50,124 nucleotides of DNA. It comes from Hyphomicrobiales bacterium. Its GTDB lineage: Bacteria > Pseudomonadota > Alphaproteobacteria > Rhizobiales > Xanthobacteraceae. The position numbers and the translations under genes were made by a program. The first letter of the stretch is position 1. Every line of letters begins with the position of its first letter. Under the pieces are notes generated by a model. That model was not told the origin of the DNA, did no database searches, and saw only the letters and a program-made list of their open reading frames with translations. Shown piece by piece: positions 1-7,456 of the stretch. The stretch is from positions 1 to 50,124 of the forward strand of contig DAHUXA010000004.1 in the NCBI GenBank assembly GCA_027307405.1, read 5' to 3'.

Positions 1-74
1 TTCGGACAGCGTGCAAATGTCAGATCGTTTCGGGGGTATAATGGCCTTCATTGGCAGCGGCAAGCGAGCGATGC

Positions 75-530
75 CTACCACTTGCCTGTATTTGGCATTG
101 ATTTCCACGGTTCCTGCGGCGGCTTGGCGGCGCCTTTTTGCAGGAGCTCGATGGAGTGCTTGTCGGGCGAACGCACGAACGCCATGGTGCCGTCGCGCGG
201 CGGGCGGTTGATGGTGACCCCAGCCTTCATCAACCGATCGCAGGTGGCGTAGATATCGTCGACTTCATAGGCGAGATGACCGAAATAGCGTGCCTCGCCA
301 TAATCTTCGGTATCCCAATTATACGTAAGCTCCACCTCCGGGCCCGGGCGGCCAGCTTTCTTGCTTGCCTCAACCAGTTTTTCGTCTTCCGGACCCGCCA
401 GGAATACCAAGGTGTAGCGGTTCTTGTCGTCCACCCGGCGCCGGGTTTCTTTCAACCCAAGCTTGTTGCAGTAAAAATCGAGCGCCGCATCCAGATCCCG
501 AACGCGCAGCATGGTGTGTAGATATCGCAT
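75..530 (-). CDS. gloA: Lactoylglutathione lyase / glyoxalase I-like VOC protein
   Basis: 151 aa [34 protein letters not shown]...[49 protein letters not shown]; typical glyoxalase I pattern. Confidence 0.9.
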   Translation of the reverse strand: MRYLHTMLRVRDLDAALDFYCNKLGLKETRRRVDDKNRYTLVFLAGPEDEKLVEASKKAGRPGPEVELTYNWDTEDYGEARYFGHLAYEVDDIYATCDRLMKAGVTINRPPRDGTMAFVRSPDKHSIELLQKGAAKPPQEPWKSMPNTGKW

Positions 531-577
531 AGGCTAAACCTCACTGACTGTCTGGCAGATAAGACCACTATACCGAA

Positions 578-1339
578 ATGATCGCATCTGATCTCTCTAC
601 TGCGCTTTTGCACCTTCGCGACCTGGTCGATGATGCTTCGATGATTGTCCCATTCACCGGGGCGGGAATCTCTACCGAATGTGGGATTCCCGATTTTCGT
701 TCCCCCGGGGGCTTATGGACAAAAAACCAACCAATACCGTTCGACGCCTTTATGGCGAGCCAGGAAATGCGCGACGAAGCCTGGCGGCGGCGCTTCGCGA
801 TGGAGGAGAGCTTCGCCAGAGCCCGGCCGGGCCGCGGCCATCAAGCGCTCGCGAGCTTCTATCGCGCCGGCAAGAGCCCCGCACTGATCACTCAGAACAT
901 CGACAATTTGCACCAGGCTTCCGGCATCAGAGGCTCGGATATTGTCGAACTGCATGGCAACACGACCTACGCCGTCTGCCTCGACTGCGCCAAGCGTTAC
1001 GAACTATCTTGGGTGAGGGAAAAATTCGAAGCGCTGGGCCAGCACGCCCCCGATTGCGACTGCGGGGGTTACATCAAGACCGCGACCGTATCGTTCGGTC
1101 AGGCAATGCCGCCTGAGGCGATGCAGCGCGCCGAGGAATTGACCAAGCGTTGCGACCTGTTTCTGGCCGTCGGCTCTTCGCTGGTAGTCTGGCCAGCGGC
1201 CGGGTTCCCACTCATGGCCAAACGCAACGGCGCGGCTCTCGTCATTGTCAATCGCGAACCCACCGAGTTCGATGATCTTGCCGACCTGGTCGTACGCAAT
1301 GACATCGGCGATGCACTTGGCCCGTTCATCGCCCACTGA
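578..1339 (+). CDS. Sir2-family NAD-dependent protein deacylase
   Basis: GAGISTECGIPDFRSPGGLW, TQNIDNLHQASG, HGN and Cys-pair Zn motif (AVCLDC...CDCGG) in the ORF. Confidence 0.93.
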   Translation: MIASDLSTALLHLRDLVDDASMIVPFTGAGISTECGIPDFRSPGGLWTKNQPIPFDAFMASQEMRDEAWRRRFAMEESFARARPGRGHQALASFYRAGKSPALITQNIDNLHQASGIRGSDIVELHGNTTYAVCLDCAKRYELSWVREKFEALGQHAPDCDCGGYIKTATVSFGQAMPPEAMQRAEELTKRCDLFLAVGSSLVVWPAAGFPLMAKRNGAALVIVNREPTEFDDLADLVVRNDIGDALGPFIAH

Positions 1340-1508
1340 TTCGCTGCGCGTTGCACTGTCCACAGAGCTGTGTGCAAGCCCATTTTGCTCTTTGCCGTTT
1401 TTGGGCCGGTGTTATCTTCGATTTAGCGAGATTCGTCGAAGCGCCCAAAGAGGCGCCAGCAAAGCAGCGGCGTGCGGCGTCATGGGGTCGGACGGGGTTG
1501 AATCGAAA

Positions 1509-2084
1509 ATGTCTGGGACCAATCTCCGACCTGAGAGCGTTAGAGAACTCGTCGATGAAACGGCGGCCAACCTCATCGAGCTGACTGGGGTCATCAAGTG
1601 GTTCGACGTCTCGAAGGGTTTTGGATTTATCGTCCCTGACAATGGGATGCCCGACATTCTACTGCACGTGACCTGCCTGCGGCGGGACGGCTATCAGACC
1701 GCGTATGAGGGTGCGCGAGTTATCTGCGAGGTGCTCCAGCGCCCCAAGGGTCTGCAAGCTTTTCGGATCGTGTCGATGGACGACAGCACTGCGGTGCATC
1801 CGGCCCAGATGCCGCCGCCACGCACCCACGTGACAGTCACGCCGACCAGCGGTCTCGAGCGCGCTCAGGTCAAATGGTTCAACCGCTTGCGTGGCTTTGG
1901 TTTCCTTACCCGCGGAGAGGGCACTCCTGACATTTTCGTGCATATGGAGACCTTGCGCCGCTATGGCATCGCCGAGCTCCGGCCGGGGCAGACGGTGCTG
2001 GTCCGGTTTGGACCGGGACCGAAGGGCCTGATGGCCGCCGAGGTTCGACCCGACGGCGGACCGCTAGGGCTCGCCTCCCACTAG
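1509..2084 (+). CDS. Double cold-shock-domain protein
   Basis: Two CSD copies in one ORF: GVIKWFDVSKGFGFIVPDNGMPDILLH and AQVKWFNRLRGFGFLTRGEGTPDIFVH; ATG at 1509 chosen because the earlier part of the ORF (from 1245) overlaps the Sir2 gene out of frame. Confidence 0.88.
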   Translation: MSGTNLRPESVRELVDETAANLIELTGVIKWFDVSKGFGFIVPDNGMPDILLHVTCLRRDGYQTAYEGARVICEVLQRPKGLQAFRIVSMDDSTAVHPAQMPPPRTHVTVTPTSGLERAQVKWFNRLRGFGFLTRGEGTPDIFVHMETLRRYGIAELRPGQTVLVRFGPGPKGLMAAEVRPDGGPLGLASH

Positions 2085-2133
2085 CTCGATTTTCCGATTG
2101 CTGCCCGAGCCTGGGCCGCGTAAAGGCGAGCAT

Positions 2134-2586
2134 ATGCGCGCCCTTAGCCTGGTTGCCTTCATTATCTTTGGACTATTTGCTGCCGCCGTCCCGGCAAAGG
2201 AGGCCGCACAGCAAACACTCGAGATCGCGACCAAGACTGGCGTTCACGTCTTTGCGGTTGAGATTGCCGACAACGATGCCGACCGGGCGAAGGGTCTGAT
2301 GTACCGCAAGGAGCTGCCCGAAGGGCGGGGGATGTTGTTCGACTTCCACCGCGAACAGGAAGTCAGCTTCTGGATGCAGAACACCTACATCCCGCTCGAT
2401 ATGGTCTTTATCCGCGGCGATGGTCGTATCCTGCGCATTGCGGAGAATACCGAGCCGTTGTCGACGCGGCTTATCCCGTCGGGCGGGCCGGTACGCGCGG
2501 TATTGGAGGTCATTGGCGGAACCGCCCGGAAACTCGGGATTGCGCCAGGGGATCGCGTTGCTTCACCAATTTTCAACGCCCATTGA
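2134..2586 (+). CDS. DUF192 family exported protein
   Basis: Signal-peptide-like N-terminus MRALSLVAFIIFGLFAAAVPA; DUF192 motifs GLMYRKELPEGRGMLFDF and FWMQNTYIPLDMVFI. Confidence 0.85.
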   Translation: MRALSLVAFIIFGLFAAAVPAKEAAQQTLEIATKTGVHVFAVEIADNDADRAKGLMYRKELPEGRGMLFDFHREQEVSFWMQNTYIPLDMVFIRGDGRILRIAENTEPLSTRLIPSGGPVRAVLEVIGGTARKLGIAPGDRVASPIFNAH

Positions 2587-2633
2587 GCCTTGCTTGCTGG
2601 GCTAAAGCGAAGCGTGTATCGAACGCCTTCCAT

Positions 2634-2710
2634 CGGGGCATAGCGCAGTCTGGTAGCGCGTCTGGTTTGGGACCAGAAGGTCGCAGGTTCGAATCCTGCT
2701 GCCCCGACCA
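2634..2710 (+). tRNA. tRNA-Pro (TGG)
   Basis: cggggca...tgccccg acceptor stem, tctgg-tttggga-ccaga anticodon arm (anticodon TGG), ggttcgaatcc T-arm, encoded CCA. Confidence 0.95.
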
Positions 2711-2777
2711 GTTGCACACCACCCAATTTGCCAACGACCTGTGCATGGGAAAGCCGCTGCACAAATAATTGCGCGAA

Positions 2778-2793
2778 CCCCTCCACATAGCGG
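2778..2793 (+). repeat. Left copy of 16-bp near-perfect direct repeat flanking the integrase gene
   Basis: cccctccacatagcgg; 15/16 match to 4243-4258. Confidence 0.45.
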
Positions 2794-3031
2794 ATGGGAA
2801 TTAGTCGACAGGTGAAATACTGTCGAAAGCAAGAAATCTGGAGCCAAAAACAAGAAGACCAATGCTAACAATCTTCAACGGGAAGGTAATATGTTAATTC
2901 GCGAAGATCATATTTTACGATTTTCCTTGCCTCGACTAGGGGTTTACGCAAACATATTGAGCCTCTGAAGCTGCAACGCGACCAACTCACCGCTTTCGTG
3001 GGGCCGAAAGCGGGCATTGGGCGGCTGCGTA

Positions 3032-4255
3032 ATGCCAATCGTACCCTTGTCCGCTGGATTCGTGCGTCGGGCCATCTGTGCCCCGGCGCGCAAAAAGGTC
3101 GATTATTTCGACGCGACCCAGCGTGGATTCCTGCTGGAAGTGCGGCAGTCCGGCGGGAAGACTTATTACCAACGTTACACTGACGAACGCGGGCGCGAAC
3201 GGCAGTACAAGATCGGGCCAGCCGAGGTCCTCACCCTTGAGCAGGCACGCCGCAAGGCACGACAGGTCGTCGCGGAGGCGCTGCTGGGCGCAGATCCGCA
3301 ACAGAAGCGGCGTGAAATGCGGGCGGTGCCACAGCTCAGCCGGTTCGTGCATGAGCGTTATCTGCCCTACGTACGCACCTACAAGAACAGCTGGCAGACT
3401 GATGAGACCGTGTTGCGCATTCACATTTTGCCGAAGCTTGGCGCGCTGGCGCTCGACGAGATCAGGACTGATGCCATTGCGGATTTGATCAACGCTATGC
3501 GGGCGGACGGCTACGCCTCCGGCACGATCAACCGCGTCATTGTGATCCTGCGCTACATCTACAATCTGGCTCGAAAATGGAAGACGCCCGGCGGAGTGGA
3601 GAACCCGGCGGCGGGATTGAGCGCCGGGCCTGACGTGCAGCGCAATCGCTTCCTCAGCGAACAGGAAGCCGAAGCGCTCGTGCGATCAATCCATATCGAT
3701 CAGAATCAGACTGCCGCGCGCGCAATCATGTTGCTGTTGCTGACAGGCGCTCGCCGCAACGAAATCACTTTCGCCAAGTGGGACTACGTCGACTGGAAAA
3801 ACAAGACGCTGTTGGTGCCGAAATCGAAATCGGGACGTGCGCGTGTTATTGCGCTTAATCAGCCGGCCATCGCTCTTTTGACGGCGGCTCCGCGCATTGA
3901 AGGTAACCCATTTATTTTCCCGTCTCCGGTCAATGGCCAGCCGTCGGCCTCACTCTATTTTCCCTGGGATCGTATCCGAAAGCGCGCAGGCCTCACCGAT
4001 GTTCGCCTGCACGATCTGCGTCATTCTTTTGCGAGCTTTCTGGTCAATCGGGGCGTGTCGCTCTATGTCGTGCAAGGTCTCCTCGGCCACCTGCATGCGC
4101 GGACGACGCAGCGCTACGCGCACCTCACGCAGGAAACTTTGATCGACGCCGCTGACTTGATGCAGGAAATTGTCACGTTTCCTGGCTCCAAGAGTAGCGG
4201 TACCGAAGCTGCAAACGACGCATTGTCACCATCGGCCGCACGCCCCTCCATATAG
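3032..4255 (+). CDS. Tyrosine-type site-specific integrase (N-terminal arm DNA-binding domain + catalytic domain)
   Basis: LLLTGARRNEI, HDLRHSFAS, LLGHLHARTTQRYAHL catalytic boxes; N-terminal region resembling the DUF4102/arm domain; lies about 320 bp after tRNA-Pro on the same strand. Confidence 0.92.
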   Translation: MPIVPLSAGFVRRAICAPARKKVDYFDATQRGFLLEVRQSGGKTYYQRYTDERGRERQYKIGPAEVLTLEQARRKARQVVAEALLGADPQQKRREMRAVPQLSRFVHERYLPYVRTYKNSWQTDETVLRIHILPKLGALALDEIRTDAIADLINAMRADGYASGTINRVIVILRYIYNLARKWKTPGGVENPAAGLSAGPDVQRNRFLSEQEAEALVRSIHIDQNQTAARAIMLLLLTGARRNEITFAKWDYVDWKNKTLLVPKSKSGRARVIALNQPAIALLTAAPRIEGNPFIFPSPVNGQPSASLYFPWDRIRKRAGLTDVRLHDLRHSFASFLVNRGVSLYVVQGLLGHLHARTTQRYAHLTQETLIDAADLMQEIVTFPGSKSSGTEAANDALSPSAARPSI

Positions 4256-4258
4256 CGG
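4243..4258 (+). repeat. Right copy of 16-bp near-perfect direct repeat flanking the integrase gene
   Basis: cccctccatatagcgg; overlaps integrase stop codon; 15/16 match to 2778-2793. Confidence 0.45.
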
Positions 4259-4590
4259 GGCAAGAGTCTGCGGCTGCTCCCATCTACCGTGCACCGGATT
4301 TTATGTTAGCGGCGCGACGATCGTGCCGTTGAGAAAATGCGTTGTGGCGTTGTCGCTCGAACGATCGGCATTGCGTCAAACTTGGGCCGCGTGCGTCCTG
4401 CGCTATACCTATCGGGCGCGGTCCATCTTGTCATGCCGTCTGGCGCAGATCTTACTTTGATCAAGACGTTGGCGCTTCCGCGAACCCACGACATTCCCAC
4501 CGCAAGCAGACAAACAATCGACGGTGAGTCTATTTGTCGGCGTAATCGCGCCGCGTGCTTGTTGGATCTTTCGCACCACAGAATCTTCAA

Positions 4591-5960
4591 CCGGTCCAGT
4601 ACGTGAAGATTTGTAGCCTGTACGGCGTCGGGTTCTATTACATCCCCGCACCGATATGTGCATCAAGATAGGTGGCTGGGTGCGCGCTGAATATGCTTAT
4701 GGCGCAAACGGTAATTTTGCGTGGGGTTGGGCCAACGGCAACTTCAACAACCGCACGACCAACAACAGCGAGTGGCGCGCTCGCGGCTACATCACGGCTG
4801 ATGCGCGTGAGCAGACGGAATACGGCACCGTGCGCGGTTATCTCGCTGTCGGCTTGAGCACAAACAATGTCGGCTTCGACGGAGCCGCCAATACGTTCAG
4901 TGCGAATCGCGCTTTCATCCAATGGGCGGGGTTCACGTTCGGGTTGGCGCAGTCGTTCTTCGACTTCTACAGCTCGCCGGCGACGTCGTACTGGGGTTCG
5001 TTTCCGGCGTCTGACACCGGCGATGGCGGATGGATGGTCGGTGGTTACACCGCCCAGTTCGGCAATGGGCTGTCGGCGACAATTGCCGCCGAAATGCGTC
5101 GTACGACGCAGATCGTGCAGGAAGTTCCTGGTGCTGCACAAGGCACGCTCACACCCGGCGCCTTCGGCGGCCCGGGCGCTGGTGCTTACGGTGGATTCCA
5201 GGCGCCGGACATCGTCGGCAACCTGCGCGTCGATCAGGCGTGGGGTTCTGCCCAGATCATGGGCGCCCTGCATCAGGTCAATGGGACGTACTACAGCGGC
5301 ACCGGTACTACACCTGCGAGCCAGGGCAGCGGCCATCCCGACGACAAGTGGGGCTTTGCCATCGGCGCCGGCATCAAGCTGAACGCTCCGATGATCGGCC
5401 AGGGCGACTTCCTGCAGGTCCAAGTCAACTACACCGAAGGTGCGCTGCGCTACATCTTCCAGACTCCGAACACGAACTGGGGCAAGATGGATGGAGCGAA
5501 CGCCGGCTGGGGTGTGGTGAGTGACGCCGTCTATGGCGGCTCGTTAACGGGCGTCGGTGTTTTTGCAGCTTCCAATATCGCACTCACCACCGCATGGAAC
5601 GTCAACGCGGCCTACGAGCACTTCTGGAACTCGCGCTGGCGGACGTCGCTGTACGGCGGTTATGCGGCCGTGAGCTATGACGGCCTCGGCAGCACCGAAC
5701 TTTGCGGCTTCGGTCCCACCCCAATCACCAATGGCTGCGACATGAACTGGCAAACCTGGTGGCTGGGTTCACGCACGCAATGGAATGTGAGCAAGGACTT
5801 CTACATGGGCGTCGACGTGCTGTACTCGAAGCTGCAGACAGCAAACATCAACACCGTGCCATCGCCGTCGGCAATCTCGCCCAGCGGCTTCTCCGTTCCT
5901 GCCCAAGACGTGGACAACTGGCAATTCCGCTTCCGCGTCCATCGCGACTTCTATCCCTGA
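4591..5960 (+). pseudogene. Rhizobial-type porin (Porin_2-like), 5'-truncated and frameshifted
   Basis: Main ORF (from 4656) CIKIGGWVRAEYAYG...WQFRFRVHRDFYP. Upstream, another frame encodes PVQYVKICSLYGVGFYYIP, the expected porin N-terminal segment; one missing G near 4648 (ccc-gca-ccg-ata-tg versus expected ccc-ggc-acc-gat-atg) separates the frames. No signal peptide; in-frame TAA at 4543. Confidence 0.75.
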
Positions 5961-5988
5961 TCGGTTGATCATGGATGTCTAGTCAAAG

Positions 5989-6020
5989 CCCCCGGCGGGA
6001 AACTGCCGGGGGTTTTGTTT
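5989..6020 (+). terminator. Rho-independent terminator after porin
   Basis: cccccggc-gggaaact-gccggggg followed by ttttgtttt. Confidence 0.85.
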
Positions 6021-6054
6021 TGGGAGTTGTATGGCTGCGCCACACACTCTGCGC

Positions 6055-6087
6055 CACGCCCGGGTTTGTCCCGCGCATCCACGCCTT
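6055..6087 (+). repeat. Dispersed palindromic repeat, copy 1 (cgcccgggtttgtcccgcgcatccacgcctt)
   Basis: Similar to 6208-6243 and to the reverse complement of 6106-6140; also resembles repeats I recall from Bradyrhizobiaceae intergenic DNA. Confidence 0.6.
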
Positions 6088-6105
6088 GCGGACTGGCCAT
6101 TAGTA

Positions 6106-6140
6106 AGACGTCGATGGCCGGAACTAGTCCGGCCATGACA
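6106..6140 (-). repeat. Dispersed palindromic repeat, copy 2, inverted orientation
   Basis: gacgtcgatggccggaactagtccggccatgac: perfect arms ggccgga...tccggcc. Confidence 0.6.
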
Positions 6141-6142
6141 GT

Positions 6143-6201
6143 TCGTAGGGTGGGCTAAGCGACGCCGAAGCGCGCAGCGCGATAGCGGAAGCGAGCCTAC
6201 A
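6143..6201 (+). repeat. gtaggg-tgggctaagcg... cctac palindromic repeat
   Basis: gtagg...cctac ends and internal cgaagcgcgcagcgcg; sits between the two other repeat copies. Confidence 0.4.
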
Positions 6202-6207
6202 AGAATT

Positions 6208-6243
6208 CGTCATGCCCGCGCTTGTCACGGGCATCCACGTCTT
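6208..6243 (+). repeat. Dispersed palindromic repeat, copy 3
   Basis: cgtcatgcccgcgcttgtcacgggcatccacgtctt; same family as 6055-6087. Confidence 0.6.
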
Positions 6244-6415
6244 CACGGCATTGCAGCAAGGCCATGACGGAGCGATTCCATCCACTCGGCTACGTATTTC
6301 CGCTCCATCCTTGCTCGCGCGCCGGGGGCCGATGATGACTGCTTTTATGTGTGGCGACGACGTCTTCACAAAGGAGATGCCGGGCAACGACAAATAAGAG
6401 CGTGGAGATGCGCGG

Positions 6416-7303
6416 CTAATGCAGCGCGTGTTCGCAGCGTTTCACAAACTCCGCAATGCGCGCGATCGTGTCCGCGTCGGACAGCAGCGGCGCGTGGCCC
6501 TGATCAGGGACCTCCAGCGTCTCGAGCGCCGTGTGGCGCGCGCGCATCGCCTCGACCGTGGCAGGCGACAGAATGTCGGAATTGGCGCCGCGGATAACCA
6601 TCACCGGCATGGCGCGAAGGGCATCGAATTCCTTCCACAACGGCGGCAGCGGCCGCTCCGGGTCGACCCCTTTCATCGTTGTCCCAAGCTGGGGGTCGTA
6701 GGTCGTCACCAGCCGGCCTTTTTCTTCCTTGAAGGTGCGTCTGGCGTTGGTGAGCCAGTCAGCCGGTCCAAGCTTTGGAAACTGCGCGCCGAACAGGCGG
6801 CGCAAAATCTCCGCGCCTTCTTCGAACGTTCGCGGCTGTGGCAGCTTGCCGACATAGCTCTTGATGCGCATCAGGCCCTGCGGCTCGATCACCGGTCCGA
6901 TGTCGTTGAGCACGGCACCGGCAATCGCCGTGGGCCGCACCGCGGCGAGCAGCATCGTCAGAATGCCGCCGCGCGACGTGCCGACGAAAATCGCCGGCAG
7001 CGCGTCGAGCGCGGTGGCCGCTGCCAGCACATCGGCGAGCTCGATGGGAAACGAATAGTTCGCCGGGTCGCGGTCGTAGTCGGAAAGGCCACGGCCACGA
7101 TAATCGAGAGCGATTACGCGGCGAGGGTGAGGGCCGCCGTACGCCAGCGCCGATGCAAGCGCCTCAAAATCGGCCGCGGTACGGGCAAGCCCCGGCAGGC
7201 AGACGACCGGCGTCGCAAGCGCGCTGCGTGGTCCATAGGAGCGCGTGTGCAGCCGCAAACCATCAGGGGCAGTGATGAAGGTGCTGGAGGCGCCGTTCTG
7301 CAT
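6416..7303 (-). CDS. Alpha/beta hydrolase
   Basis: [41 protein letters not shown] nucleophile elbow, terminal [10 protein letters not shown]. Confidence 0.9.
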   Translation of the reverse strand: MQNGASSTFITAPDGLRLHTRSYGPRSALATPVVCLPGLARTAADFEALASALAYGGPHPRRVIALDYRGRGLSDYDRDPANYSFPIELADVLAAATALDALPAIFVGTSRGGILTMLLAAVRPTAIAGAVLNDIGPVIEPQGLMRIKSYVGKLPQPRTFEEGAEILRRLFGAQFPKLGPADWLTNARRTFKEEKGRLVTTYDPQLGTTMKGVDPERPLPPLWKEFDALRAMPVMVIRGANSDILSPATVEAMRARHTALETLEVPDQGHAPLLSDADTIARIAEFVKRCEHALH

Positions 7304-7456
7304 GGCGCTGCTTGTATCATCGTACCGACGGCCAGCCTACCGCGGGCAGCGCCTATCCACTCGTTCATGCCCGGTTTAGGTGTGATGCCTAGGCCCAGAG
7401 AGGCGGTGTGTGCAGGCCAGACATTCAAGCGTATGAGAGCGAGAGGCAGCCTGCCG

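Noticed and set aside
578-1339. Sir2 gene as part of an anti-phage defence system
   Set aside because: Compact CobB-type deacylase with no associated defence partner (no argonaute, HerA, or other effector nearby)
2385-2871. Minus-strand ORFs over the tRNA-Pro region (AAGFEPATFWSQTRRATRLRYAP, QDSNLRPSGPKPDALPDCAMP, SRIRTCDLLVPNQTRYQTALCP)
   Set aside because: Translation of the reverse complement of a tRNA gene, a well-known source of spurious annotated proteins
4170-4606. Short ORFs between integrase and porin (96, 94, 89, 85 aa)
   Set aside because: Overlap each other in different frames and strands with no recognisable domains
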